A stretch of 41,211 nucleotides of DNA, taken from NCBI GenBank assembly GCA_003184365.1, contig NKYR01000206.1:1-41211 (forward strand). The letters are read 5' to 3'. How positions within the stretch are numbered: position 1 is the stretch's first letter; each line of letters opens with the position of its first letter. The position numbers were made by a program, and so were the translations under genes. Shown here piece by piece: positions 1-11,101 of the stretch. The notes under the pieces were generated by a model, which saw only the letters and a program-made list of their open reading frames with translations, was not told the origin of the DNA and did not search any database. Source of the stretch: Evernia prunastri. Its lineage: Eukaryota; Ascomycota; Lecanoromycetes; Lecanorales; Parmeliaceae.

Positions 1-99
1 CCCAGCCGTAAAGCTGGTTCAGCGTTAATGTTACCCTCATTAGCTTACATCAAGTAGCTAGCATAGGCGTATAAAACAATCAATCAATCAATCAAGAAT
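1..99. other. Undamaged left flank with a short CAAT repeat
   Basis: The first 99 bases have ordinary composition, with many CA and TG dinucleotides, unlike the sequence that follows. They hold a small perfect hairpin (CCAGC at 2-6 pairing with GCTGG at 13-17) and a (CAAT)n microsatellite at 77-95. Composition switches sharply to RIP-type AT-rich DNA near position 100, which probably marks the edge of the damaged element. No gene is seen here. Confidence 0.6.
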
Positions 100-3000
100 T
101 TTTAATATTTTTTCGAATTTTCGTAATTTTCTTCACTCGTTCGATAATATAATTTATTATTTTTAGATATAATATTAAACGCTTTTCAACTGCTTTAAAA
201 GATTTAACGAATTAATTAAAACGATTTTTGAAATTAAGAAAATCGTTTCTTTCTATCTTCGTTATAATAATCAACTTTATAAAAATGTTTTTAAACGTAA
301 TTTTAATAAATGATAATACTTTTAGAAGATTTTAAAATATCTTTATATTTTATTTAAAAGTTCGTAAAAATAGCTAAAAACTTTTCGAATTCGTTTTTTA
401 AAATAAAGATTAACCAATATTATAACGATTCGAAAGAGATCGATAAGATTTCAGTGTCGTCGTAATTAGTCGTTTAATAACTTATTAATTAATCGAATCG
501 ATTAATTCGTGTTAAGAGACTTTGAAGATAAAAAAATCGTGAAGTTAAAAGAATAGTTTTAAGATTTTTCGATTAGTCTAATAATTCGAAGTTAGCGTGA
601 TTAAGTTAGATATAAATTACTTGAAATCGATTAAAATAATATGATATTAATATAGCGAAAGCGTTATTAGTAATTTAAAAGTATTAACGAAAGCGTTTAA
701 TATACTTCGAACTTTTCTATATATAAAATCTAGATAACAATTAATATATTTCGAAAACTTCTAAAATTCAAGAAAATAGTTTAATGTATCTTCTTAATAT
801 CGCGATATTGCTACCAACTGTCACGATCGTTATATATATATAGTAGATATAAACGTGATAACTAAAAACTATCGAGAATTCTGCTATCTAAATATATTGT
901 TCGTTAAGTATATCTAGATCTAGATCTGACTAGCTCCTTTCAGATCAAGCCTGACCAGATCATAACAATAGCGTTTAAGCGAAAAACGATAAATAAGTTA
1001 ATCTAAATATCGATTAGTTTATAAATTTCGAATTAGAATTCGAACTCGAATTAAATCTCTCGATTTGAAATAATAATAATAAGAAAATCGTAATTCTTTC
1101 AAATTTATAAATAAAAGACTTTAGCGATAATCTCCACGTCTATTTTGTTTATAGAGATATATTTTATTATTTTAATTAGACGATTTATAACGATAGAAAT
1201 ATTCGTATAGAGTCGATCTTAGTAATTTAGACTTATAAGAAAATTTATAATAAAGTTTATAAAGATATTAATTTACCGTTTATTAGAAACGCTTAAAGAC
1301 TTAAGATACTTATATTGTTATTTCTGTGAGATTTTAAAGCGAGTATAATCGCGACAATTTCGAGTAAAGCGTTGAATATCGTCTCGAAGTCTCGATTATT
1401 AATAGATTCTGAAGATTATTTCGAATTGTTTAATCTATTCGAAGTGTTTTACGTTCGATAAGTCGTAAGCGAGACGAAGTATTTTAAGTTGAAGATTCTC
1501 ATCGTCTAATACGAGTAAGCGATCTTAATAAAAATAAATTCGATCGTCTCTTTCGATAGATTCGATAAGAAATACGTCTTTTATTTCTAAGCGTCGATGT
1601 TTAAAGCTTAAAAGATAAACTATATTCACTTATTATTTTGATAGACTTAATTTATCGCGAGCTTCAAAACGACTAGTTCGTCGATAAAATCAAAGATAAA
1701 CTATATTCACTTATTATTTTGATAGACTTAATTTATCGCGAGCTTCAAAACGACTAGTTCGTCGATAAAATCGTTCGAATCGTCTTCTACGTCTTCGACG
1801 ATAACGATACGAGATTTTAAATTAGATTCTATTATAGAGATTAACGTAAGAATCAAGAATCGTAGCGATATCTGAAGTCGTGTAGATCTAAATATCTAAA
1901 TTTTCGGGCTTTGATATTGTCTGTTATTAATAAATACGACGACTATCTCTTTTTTTTGAGATAGATTTTCAAACTATCGAGTGAATTTATTAGCGCGACG
2001 ATTTAATTCTTTCGATCTATAGATAATTTTAAAGTTAAATCGAGAGAGAAACTCGAATTAGCGTGTCTGACGACGACTGAGAAGTTTAATAGTTATAAAG
2101 TACTTTAAATTTTTGTGATCGAATAAAATTACGACGAACTTCTCGATATTTTCGAGCTCGAGACGTTATAATTTAAATATTCGAATAATAGCTAAGAGTT
2201 TCTTATCGTAGATTTTATAACGACTAAAATTATCTTGATAGAGAAGTATACGATAAATCGAAAAATATCATCGCTATCGTATTAAAATATAACGTCGACG
2301 ACGATATAATCGAAGATATTAATTTTTATAATAATTGGCTTTTCAAGATCGAAATGTAATAAGATAAAGATCGTGATAAAAGTAATTTTGAGATTAATAA
2401 ACGCTTATTAACACTGAGAATTTCACTCGAAGAATTAATTCTTTTTAATAAGCTATATTAAAGATTTAGCGAGTTGAAAAAAGTCTTAAATAAAGTGTCG
2501 ATAAAAGTTGACGAAGTCTAAGAAGCTTTAAACGTTTTTAACGTTTCGAGAAGTAACTTAGTCGAAAATAGCGAATATATTTTTTAAATTTATTTGAATA
2601 TTCTTAATAATAATAATTAAACTTAGATATCTAATTTCGATAATCTCGAAAGAGTACTTTTATATATTTATTTAAAGATCGACGTCTCGAAGACGTTATA
2701 GAATAAGTTAAATACATTTGATGTATTTCTTTCGATTATTACTATAGATAGAAATATTATCGATATAAATAATATAAAAATCGTCTAAATATTCGTATAG
2801 AACGTTATTAATATAGTTTTGAAAGATAAACGAAGTATTATAAAGTTCAAAGTTTATGACGAGAGACTCGTATAGTTCGTATCGAGTGCGAAAAGTAGTT
2901 TTTTACTTCTCGTCTTTAATTATACGTAGCTTATCAAATACTACGATAATATCGAAAGTCGTATACACTATAACTCGATAAATTCGTAAGAAATTTTTTT

Positions 3001-3566
3001 GAATAAAAGATAAAGAATAACCATTTTTAATTATAATAATATTGAGTGCTTTGTAATTTATATAAAGATATAAATCTTCGCTAAGTTTCTTAATAAAGAG
3101 TATAAAAGAAACTATTAAGAAATAGCTAAAACGAATAAATTTCTTGACGAAATTGTCGTTTAAATACTTCTTTAATATCTTTAGCTTATCTTAAAATATA
3201 AAATATATTAACTTAAATCCGAATTTCTTTTCGAGTAATAGAGAGATCTTATAATTACTAAGTCGATAAAAAGAAAGTTTATCCACTTTCTCGCGAGAGA
3301 AGACGTCTAGAAAGTTATAATATTTTTTGAATACAAAATTCTCGAATTCGAGTAGATTTTTTCTTTCAGCGTCTTCTCGATATCGTTTATTATAACGACG
3401 AAGAGTTAAATTTCGAATTTTTTAGCGAGTTTAACGAAGAGAGCGACGTTTATTATATAAATCTTTAGAGACTATAAGAATTTTGAAATAGATTTCGAAA
3501 AAGAACGATTTTTCTTAGAATAAGTTTTAGAACTTTAAATTGTAATTCGAAGAATTTCGACGATAG
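100..3566 (-). mobile_element. RIP-damaged Ty3/Gypsy retrotransposon, pol region
   Basis: This AT-rich block is poor in CpA/TpG and rich in TpA while CpG survives, the signature of repeat-induced point mutation. Reading the minus strand, pol motifs are still legible between stops. Reverse transcriptase starts near 3330 (NFLDVFSRE), continues through KKYLNDNFVKKFIR and YKALNIIIIKN, and reaches the catalytic box near 2790-2740 as YIDN, where active Gypsy elements have YxDD. RNase H follows near 2230-2040 (YDKKLLAI, DHKNLKYF, RRQTR). Integrase should follow toward the low-coordinate end but I could not read it. Gag and protease would lie to the right of 3566, where a younger LTR has been inserted. 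The many stops and the lost catalytic Asp make this a dead copy. Orientation and family are secure; the left boundary is estimated from composition only. Confidence 0.88.
1611..1772. repeat. Perfect 81-bp tandem duplication
   Basis: Positions 1611-1691 are repeated base for base at 1692-1772. The duplication lies inside the RIP-damaged pol. Because the two copies are identical, it most likely arose after the RIP mutations. The unit is a multiple of three, but the frame is already dead. Confidence 0.95.
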
Positions 3567-3789
3567 TGTTACGGACGTACCCTAGGTGTCAGGCACATAG
3601 GGAGTGTTTATGGCTATGTGTCTAGCACATAGAGTGTTCATTGGTTATTGACACATTCCCATTGACACATAGGCTAGCGGGGATTCTTCCTAGTATTTAA
3701 GCGCTCTTCTTCTGTACATATTTCCTCCCTATCTAGTTGTCTTATTCAATTTACCCCCATTAGACTTGACTCTGGGCACGGTTCTGACA
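3567..3789 (+). repeat. Long terminal repeat, copy 1 (223 bp)
   Basis: The repeat starts TGTTACGG and ends TTCTGACA, the TG...CA ends of retroviral-type LTRs. It differs from the copy at 4353-4575 at one base. A TATTTAA promoter-like box at 3694-3700 fits transcription on the plus strand, which agrees with the gag start at 4067. It is full of CA and TG dinucleotides, so it has not been hit by RIP, although it sits directly against damaged Gypsy sequence. I see no convincing tRNA primer-binding site after its end. Confidence 0.85.
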
Positions 3790-4066
3790 CTACAACTAGA
3801 TCATCCACCCTTCCGTTCGTACTGGCAAGCGAACAGTAAAATAAAATTGTCAAACGGGACCGTTGTGAAGCTGTTTCGATAGCAGATCATTGGACACTCG
3901 GGTGTGGCCTACCTACAGGCAAAACGAACCATTCGTGGCTAGGACTTGTTGACCACAAGGAAAACCCCTTACGAGGAGGTCTCGCTGCATACGTGCAAGC
4001 ACCCCAGCATTCGTGCAAACCAATCCCCCCCAACAAACAAACTTTCAGAGCTAACTTCCTCTCAAC

Positions 4067-4262
4067 ATGGCAAATTTGAGCGCGGTAAACGAGGCTACTC
4101 CACTTGATATGACAGAACTGCAAGAGTCTCTCAAGGAAATTCAACAAGGAGCCAGCAGCCTCTTAAAACAAACGAAAGATCGAAGACTTTCAGTGATCCC
4201 AAAGGACGGAGAGAACTTCGATACAACCCTGGATCCATGGAATATCAACTCCCCTGAGGACC
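4067..4262 (+). CDS. Start of LTR-retrotransposon gag-like ORF, cut by an assembly gap
   Basis: An ATG 277 bases after the LTR opens a frame of about 65 codons beginning MANLSAVNEATPLD, with an amphipathic Lys/Glu/Gln-rich stretch. Position after a 5' LTR and plus orientation make it the likely gag start. The frame runs into the single N at 4263. What follows is not its continuation but a second copy of RIP-damaged flank plus LTR, so the rest of gag-pol is missing from the assembly. Base composition is normal, in contrast to the surrounding Gypsy relic. No diagnostic gag motif such as a CCHC knuckle is present in this short piece, so the assignment rests on context. Confidence 0.5.
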
Positions 4263-4352
4263 NGAATTTTGAAATAGATTTCGAAAAAGAACGATTTTTC
4301 TTAGAATAAGTTTTAGAACTTTAAATTGTAATTCGAAGAATTTCGACGATAG
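4263..4352. other. Assembly gap (single N) followed by an 89-bp copy of sequence 3478-3566
   Basis: The ambiguous base at 4263 is followed at once by a copy of 3478-3566, then by LTR copy 2. Together 3478-3789 and 4264-4575 form a 312-bp near-identical direct repeat. The N therefore looks like a contig join inside a repeat rather than a one-base ambiguity, and distances across it should not be trusted. Confidence 0.85.
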
Positions 4353-4575
4353 TGTTACGGACGTACCCTAGGTGTCAGGCACATAGGGAGTGTTTATGGC
4401 TATGTGTCTAGCACATAGAGTGTTCATTGGTTATTGACACATTCCCATTGTCACATAGGCTAGCGGGGATTCTTCCTAGTATTTAAGCGCTCTTCTTCTG
4501 TACATATTTCCTCCCTATCTAGTTGTCTTATTCAATTTACCCCCATTAGACTTGACTCTGGGCACGGTTCTGACA
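4353..4575 (+). repeat. Long terminal repeat, copy 2 (223 bp)
   Basis: Same sequence as 3567-3789 except one A-to-T change (CATTGACACA becomes CATTGTCACA). It is followed by AT-rich sequence to about 4680 that again looks RIP-damaged, so the LTR element appears nested in the older relic. No target-site duplication can be read across the two outer ends (cgatag on the left, tttag on the right). From 4680 to 4964 I see no gene. Confidence 0.82.
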
Positions 4576-4964
4576 TTTAGAAGTTTTAGATCTTTATAAA
4601 TATGTTAGAACTAGCTATAAATTTCATCGACTAGTTATACTATAATATTGTCCTTCTATATGATTATGTATAATTTCAGAATAAGAGTGTTGAAATGCTG
4701 AAACCTATCTTCCCCGCAATGTACGCTACCGTCACATTGGGTTAGCGCGAGAAATCTCTGCATCGTACATAGACTGTAGAGCACCTATCATAGTATATTA
4801 TCAACTATATACTTCTTACACTATGCGCATACATTTCCATATGACAAAGCCATGTACGACATTTGACTCATTGCCTTTACTTTCAAAGTGCCTATCGCCA
4901 TTTACATCGTATGTAGACGACGACTACAAAACAGGCGTAGATGCACCACTTCCCCGTCTGACAG

Positions 4965-7232
4965 CTAGTAATTAGCGTCCGGCTCATAGTAATACCGGCC
5001 ACAAAGCCCATTGCTAATCGTATACTGCCCATTAGGATCCCCGGCAGCACTCGGCCCAGCATAGGAATAGCTCGTTTTCTAATCCCCGGTCAGCTCCCGA
5101 ACACCCAGTGACGAACTCAGATCTTCAACCTACGTCGACAGTGCAGTCCGCTGCGATCTCGCCCTGGCAAAAGAACTTTTGATCATCGGGGCTATTCAGG
5201 TAGATACTCGCGGCGCAGTTGGTGGTCGTGATGCAAGCGACGCAGCAGTCATAGGCCGAGGCCAGGAAGCCAAGGTTCGGGGTCTTGGGATAGAGCTCTC
5301 CACCGACGTTTGTCTGCCCGGTGATGGCGGAGTCTGAGACGTATCGGTTGGTCAGAAAGTGGAGTAGTCGAGAGCATTGGGTGGTCACTCTGCTACATAC
5401 CAACAGTTAAGATATTGTCGGGAGAACAGGCCGCATAGTACGTTGCCACAGCTACCGTAGATGTGGTGGTTACAGTTTGCTAGTCTGGATTTAGCTGCGC
5501 GTATGAGGCAGGGTCCCAAGCTTGCAAAAAGCAATCTGTCGAAGTCTTCATGGGAGAACAGAACGGAAGAAGACTAGAGATAGACGGGAAGCCGCCATGT
5601 CTGCGTACCTGGACAGTAACGGTAGGGATGAGGGGGACAGTCACGGTGACGGTCGAGGGTGCGGCTGTGACCGTAGAAGGAGGCGGTGTACTAGTAATGG
5701 TTGTGGTCGACGTGACCGTGACTCCAGCAGGGGTGGTAGTGACTGTGATAGCATACTTGTTTCAATCAGCGCTACCACAGTCCCGAACTAGGCGACATCG
5801 CGGCCAATGTCCATACCATATGGGGACAAACGAGGGTCTTGACTTACTTGACTGACGGTGGCTGTGGCAGTAACGGTGGGGTTATCGTAGGCAATAGCCG
5901 TACCTTTCCGAGACCCAGGATTAGCAGCTGTCCCAGAAAAGGGAGCAAGCACGTAAGCAAGAGAAACGGATACGCTATCGAACTCATGGCAGCAGCATGG
6001 GCTTGACGAAAGGCCCGAATTATGCCCTCGAGAAGTCTACTTACGAGTATAGACGGTTCTGGTGGTTTCACTGACAATAACTAAGGAAGTTGAAACGTCA
6101 GCCTAATCTGATCCGGGAGACATTTGCCAGCGACAACATCTTATACGCTTTGTCCCCTATCAGAGTCACAGGAACGGTGAAAACATACCAGTAGTCCGAG
6201 AACAACTTGCGGAAGTCGGGAAGTTGGCTCGAGGTTTGAGGACAGAGGCATGCGGAAGTGTACGCTTCCTCCGACGAGGTCCAGTTGCATCGACCGGGTA
6301 GAAGCCTGGAGTCGTCGGCACTGTCGTAGATGCAGTCGTGCTGTCAATGATGCCGTAATCAGTCTTGGAATCAGAAACAATGTCACGGACGAAGAGAAGA
6401 AGAATATCGGGAGGGAACGCGTACACAGTGGTAGTCGCTGTCGTCACTCCTGCGGTGATTGTAATTGTGGATGCTTCTCAAGTTAGCATGTTTCAACGAC
6501 TTTTCCAGGTGGCGTGACATCGAAGACGAGAATTGATAGTACGACGGGCTTGTGAGCCATCAAATCGTTGGGTGTAATGAGGAGAAACTTAATTGACCCA
6601 CCAGTGCCCTTAGTACCCGTCCGAGTGGTTGTGGAGGCCGTTGGTGTCACCGTTCTTGTTGCAGCCGTATTCTTGCCCGTGACGGTGCTTGAGACAACAG
6701 CTGTGGTAGTTGGCGCTTTAGCAGCAGCAAATGTCGTCAATGACACTGTCTCGATTGAAGTTGTAGTAGAAGGAATGCCGAAGAAAAATGTATAGGTTGA
6801 CGCAGTAGAGACAGTCTATAAGTCAGATTAGTGTCGCTCTTCTTTGAGTACGAGCTGAATCTCATTCAGAAGTTGCGAGGATGAGGCTGCACGAAGCATC
6901 ACCAAACCAATGCCAACTAAAAATCACTCAAGGTTTCAATCAGTACGAGCACGAAGCCGACTTACGGAAGTTATCGTTGTGGAAAATGTCGTTGAGGCAA
7001 CTGTCGTGGGCACTGGAGACCTGAACAGCCAAGATTAGTCTAACTCTTGAACCACAATTTGCAAAGAAGAGATATTCATTCAGGTACAAAGCGGAGCTTA
7101 CTTGGACGAGGGGCCATAGTAGGTCGTGCAGCTGGTGAGAGCGGTGGTGAAAGGGTTTGGAAGGCTATCACAGTGTGCAGAAGCTGCGAACACGATCGCC
7201 GCTAAGACGATACGTAAAGTTGAAAACAACAT
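4965..7232 (-). CDS. Secreted Thr-rich protein with C-terminal apple/PAN-like domain (10 exons)
   Basis: My model joins 7232-7102, 7020-6966, 6815-6602, 6473-6189, 6080-6045, 5903-5848, 5755-5609, 5479-5401, 5333-5134 and 5078-4965, giving 438 aa in one continuous frame. Most donors are GTAAG, GTATGT or GTRNGY and several introns carry CTAAC/CTGAC branch points. The start at 7232 is chosen because it begins a clear signal peptide (MLFSTLRIVLAAIVFAASA); the open frame extends further upstream. The body is rich in Thr, Val and Ser repeats, as in O-glycosylated wall proteins. A basic RRRKR site sits mid-protein and could be cut by a Kex2-type protease. The last 110 residues hold a Cys-rich stretch (DCCVACITTTNC, later KFFC and GLCGRYYYEP) that resembles fungal apple/PAN domains, which bind protein or carbohydrate. 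Likely wall-associated or secreted. Splice sites of exons 3, 5 and 6 are the least certain. Confidence 0.7.
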
Positions 7233-7944
7233 TGCAATGCCAGTGTTTGCAACAGTCACGATTAGAAACCTCTGGCTACGTCTTTGCAACGACGAAAGAT
7301 GGGACGCGGAGGATCTTATGTCCTGTCCTCTTGATAGCTTCAAATGTTAGGGTGAAGCAAATTTGACAATTGCTGTCATCTTCCCTGGCCTTGGTCCGCA
7401 ATGATCTCCCCTACGCTCTTCCCCGCCTTTTGTACGCCAAGCACATAATGCGCGCCTTGACCAGTGACCTATGAGGCTTGTAACTAGCAGGCTACGGTGG
7501 TGGTTCGAGATCCATACTTCCGGACCCGCAACGAATTCGAGCGAACCTGGCGTTGAGAGCCAGAGCCTTGGTAACCTTCCCCAAGAGGTATAAGTGCAGG
7601 TGTGAGGCTCTTCGATAATTATGAACGCACGTGCATTTGGTAGCCATTGTTCGAAAGAAGGGAAACAATGCGATGTCACAAAAGCGCCTCGTTCGCCATA
7701 GCAAGTAGTCGACCGTTGATAGCGAGATGGTTAGGTCTGCAGATCTGATTTAGTGTGTTCTGGACCAAAATGGTCTCCATTTCCAATGTTCTTCGACGAC
7801 GGCATTGCTTGAATGTTGTGGTCCCTTGCGAAAAGCATAGCTACCAAGCACTTATGATTCCACGATTTGTGTTGTTGCTGGATTCAGTCTTCTTACTTGC
7901 CATACACATGTATTCAGTCGCGGCGCTAAGAATAGCGTCTCGGC
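7233..7944. other. No recognisable gene
   Basis: This is the upstream region of the apple/PAN-like gene. Open frames here are short, lack family motifs and overlap each other on both strands. I see no RNA gene or repeat. Confidence 0.4.
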
Positions 7945-9060
7945 ATTTCATCAAATCTCCTGGGGGGTTCTCCTGCCGCTACTCAGCGAGAGGAGTCACT
8001 TCTGGAATCCATGAGTATATTTGCTGATGAACTCGTGACAACAAGCCAAGAAGACCGGATTCGCATCACTACGATACTCACTACGGTACTAGTACGCAAG
8101 GGTGCGATGGAATCAGATCTTAAGGTTTCCTACCACAGATCTGAGTTCGCAGAGCGGCTGGAAATTCTCCGAATCGAGAAGAAAAAGGAAACCTAAACTC
8201 GGCCATTTTAGGTAATGTCAGAAATCGTGCCGCGTGCCTCGGGTGTTTCTTGAGAGGGCTCGAGCACGCTTTGACATTTTCCCGAAGGACTGTCTGTCAA
8301 ATTGGTTAACTCGGACGATTCGTGAAAGGTAGATGACAGCCTTCAAGGTGGATGCCATCCAGATGATTGACATTCATCATGTAAGGTTTTTCGAACTAGC
8401 TATCGCCGAGAACGAGTCAGGCGACAGCATTCAACTGGGCGCTTTCCCAATGTGGGGTGATAGTCACCCAGGTTGATGCAGAGACCCTCGGGCAATTGGA
8501 GTCCAATCGCGTTGAACGCGAAATTCCATATTCCCACAGGGCTTCGGATGAGAGTGTGTTTTGATCCCAGCGTACTTCTGTGGGACAGTAGAGTACTGAT
8601 AGTGCAAAAAAGGTCTTTGATTTGGAATATCAGCCAGGAGCTGGTAACGCAACATATCCTCTATGATCTGTACCCTGAAATAGCGGCAAATCAGTCTCAT
8701 GGAGTCAAAGGTGTCTGCGAGTCGGAACTTCCATGTATGTTGCTGGCCCTGGAACTGAGGTGGTGCTCATTGTCACTCCACCACGGGAGCTGCTCGGTCA
8801 AAAGTCAATCCTTAACCGACGAGTGCCGAAAACGTACCAAGCTTAAAATGCAAAGTAGACGGACTACAGGTCTCTAGCGTCTGCTCCCCGCCATATTCTT
8901 GTACGCTTGATCGTAGACTCGGCCTTGGCAACTGCAAATTCGAACTCAACTATTGGTCGGATCGCTCTGCTTGTCTACCTCGGTCGTCTTGCCAACGCGT
9001 CATATCAAATTCTCTACCATCAGATGAAGCTTTCGGAACCACTGTAGAGAGTATGCGTTT
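7945..9060 (+). pseudogene. Decayed protein-coding region of unknown family
   Basis: Protein-like segments follow one another on the plus strand but shift frame and are cut by stops. Segment 1 (about 7945-8196) reads REESLLESMSIFADELVTT and ends in a Lys/Glu-rich tail. Segment 2 starts MTAFKVDAIQMIDIHHVRFF near 8333. Segment 3 reads TQVDAETLGQLESNRVERE near 8460-8520, then after several stops YVAGPGTEVVLIVTPPRE near 8730-8790. Segment 4 contains CKVDGLQVSS and NCKFELNYWSDR near 8850-8960, in a third frame. TGA, TAG and TAA codons break segment 3; some could come from CGA or TGG by C-to-T or G-to-A changes. I do not recognise the family. It could be two adjacent relics rather than one gene, and the boundaries are rough. 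Confidence 0.35.
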
Positions 9061-9932
9061 ACCCTCGACCTAAAACATGTCTCGGGGATCTCGAAAGTAG
9101 TACTAGTACGCTTGAGTATGAGAACAAGGTCATAGCGGCTTCAATCGGGCCGACTTGAGATACCATGGATGCTTTCGAAGCGTTGTTGTGGGTTTTCGGA
9201 TGCCGCTGCACTTCTTTCTCCTGGTTCGGCAAAGTATCCTCTCTCGCACCGGGAACAGCGCGGTGTTTTCTCAAAAGCAAGTTAGCTATTCCGGGTGCAT
9301 TGACTAATGCGAGAAATGGATGGTGACGGACATATTTCGAGCCTTGTCCATGACCCTCGAACTTGTACATCCCTCGAGCTGACATACTGTCTCGGGATGT
9401 AGCCTTGTAGGGAAGAATCCAAGGAATCACATGGAGACCCCCACTCTCCTAGTGCTAGAGCTTTTCAAGTCGTCAAAGTATGGAGATGGACAAGTCGTGG
9501 AATGGTTGTTCTACTATATATACAATAAATTCGCACGATCAGAAGAGTCAAGAGGGCAGTGATGGGGATCTGCTAATTGTGCGGGGCGAAATTCTGTTCT
9601 ATTCAATGCTGGAGGAGTGGTGAAAATGTTGGAAATTCAGCAGAACTATAGGTATCGTTGCATATCAAGACCAGCTTGCGTATCGATCAACCATCTCGAA
9701 AACCAAGGCAGCAGTCCAAATGAGAGTGGCAAATACACCTTTCCTTTTCCCGCAGATGAAGATGAAGTATACCAAATGAGTGAATCATGGAAGAATGAAA
9801 ATGAATGTGGGATGAAAAGTGAAAGCAAGACATATGAAACCACGGCCGCACACCATTCAGCAATCGCATCCTGCCATCTAAATGCCGAACCACCCGAGAG
9901 AGCATCTTATCCTACAGATTCTCCTGCAGAAT
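9061..9932. other. No confident gene
   Basis: Frames of about 110-125 codons exist on both strands (for example 9059-9430 minus, 9617-9949 plus), but they overlap one another and the BYS1-like gene and show no family motif. A plus-strand reading around 9560-9780 (for example DGDLLIVRGEILFYS, then AYQDQLAYRS) looks somewhat protein-like and could be a tail of the decayed region to its left. Confidence 0.3.
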
Positions 9933-10508
9933 CTATCCGCAAAGAGTGACACCAATGCCATCGCCGATTGGGCAGTCATGAGGAATACCATTGGTCGGAT
10001 CAGTAAAGATACTAGGGCAAGAAGTCGATGGCGGAGGGCAAGAGCTCTGGAAGCAGCTCGGGTTGGAGCTGGTGAGCGTGAAGCCGTACTGACCAAAGGG
10101 ATTGCCATTGACCTCGCTGAGATCGTAGCTGACCTGCCCGGAGCCAGTGTTTGTGTATTCGAACTGCAGAATGGGGTTGGACCCCTCATTGTCCACCGTG
10201 CCCATCTTTATGGAGCGGCCATTGTTGGGCGAGAAGTAGGTTTCGGCGTAGGTGCCGGAGTTGGCCGCGAGAGTTTGGATGGCGCTGCAGGCGGGGACGC
10301 CTCCGTTGTCCTCGCCTTGGCCACAGACGTAGAGGTAGACGTCGAAATTGCAGTGGTTACGCACGTGCGCTTGACCCTTTGCGGTTTGACGGGTGATGAG
10401 TGGGGCGAGAGACGCTGTATTCTCGACTGGGGCTGGGGCAGAGAGGGTGGGGATGGCGAAGTATCCCCAGGATACAATGGTCGTAATGATGGTCGCTGAG
10501 AAATGCAT
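9933..10508 (-). CDS. BYS1-like secreted protein
   Basis: A single-exon, uninterrupted frame of 191 aa. Residues 1-23 form a signal peptide (MHFSATIITTIVSWGYFAIP..), followed by an Ala/Pro-rich pro-like segment. From about residue 45 it follows the fungal BYS1 (Blastomyces yeast-phase-specific protein) pattern: HVRNHCNFDVYLYVCG, then a long variable region with IKMGTVDNEG and QFEYTNTGSGQVSYDLSEVNG. Paired cysteines near the end (CFQSSC, SCPSIF) suggest disulphides. BYS1-family proteins are small thaumatin-like secreted or wall proteins, often expressed in a particular morph; biochemical function is unknown. The start is fixed by the signal peptide. The gene is undamaged, unlike most of its neighbours, and has its own TATA box upstream. 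Confidence 0.85.
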   Translation of the reverse strand: MHFSATIITTIVSWGYFAIPTLSAPAPVENTASLAPLITRQTAKGQAHVRNHCNFDVYLYVCGQGEDNGGVPACSAIQTLAANSGTYAETYFSPNNGRSIKMGTVDNEGSNPILQFEYTNTGSGQVSYDLSEVNGNPFGQYGFTLTSSNPSCFQSSCPPPSTSCPSIFTDPTNGIPHDCPIGDGIGVTLCG

Positions 10509-10672
10509 TATTGGTTAGGTGGTCTCGTTTGCTTTTCTTAAGGAAAGTGGAGTTCGTAGGACCGGAAAATGAGTGTTGAGGATGGAAGCCGGCCGTTTGG
10601 AAATTCAAAGGAAACTTTAATGAGTGCTTGATGTGGTCGCTGGTTGGAAAAGATGGGGGGAGTATTTGGGAT

Positions 10673-10681
10673 CTTATATAG
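10673..10681 (-). promoter_or_regulatory. TATA box of the BYS1-like gene
   Basis: On the minus strand the sequence reads CTATATAAG about 165 bases upstream of the start codon at 10508, a good position for the core promoter of a strongly expressed fungal gene. The assignment rests on sequence and distance only. Confidence 0.5.
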
Positions 10682-11101
10682 ACATTTTGTACGCTTGAAT
10701 GACATGAGCTCGACTCCCTTCCACCATATCTGAAGCTCTTGGGAGTTCCGGTAGAGCCGTGATTCTTCCTGTCAGAAGGCTGCAACCAGGCCTTACTTTC
10801 ATAAGTCTGGGTTTCAGCTGCACGTCCTACGTACATGACGTGAAACATGCCTGGCAGTGTCATGCAGTCTTCAAGTTTGTCGACATGTGGATGAGTTAAT
10901 GTTGTTAATTGGTTCATTCCACTCCATAAAGATCCTAGGCGACGACATCGGAAAACGGGACATGTTAGGAAGAATAAGCTACAACTCACGGCGTAGTATT
11001 CTGGCGTAGAATGAGCGAGGACCAACTCAGTTCCACGCGTCGCTCCTTTCACCCGGACGATATCAGGAATATAGAGAAGTAATGCCCGCTAAAGGAACCT
11101 C

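Noticed and set aside
1..3566. CRISPR-like or regulatory reading of the AT-rich block with recurring CGATTAAT-type words
   Set aside because: The repetition is explained by RIP base composition over a Gypsy pol whose RT and RNase H motifs are still readable on the minus strand.
5522..5855. Asp/Arg-rich and Val/Thr-rich plus-strand frames
   Set aside because: Reverse complements of the Thr-rich exon of the apple/PAN-like gene.
9882..10499. 205-codon plus-strand open frame
   Set aside because: Antisense shadow of the BYS1-like gene; its Arg/Val/Gly-rich content is what the complementary strand would give.
10357..11052. 231-codon minus-strand open frame
   Set aside because: It overlaps the start of the BYS1-like gene in another frame, spans its TATA box, and shows no family motif along most of its length.
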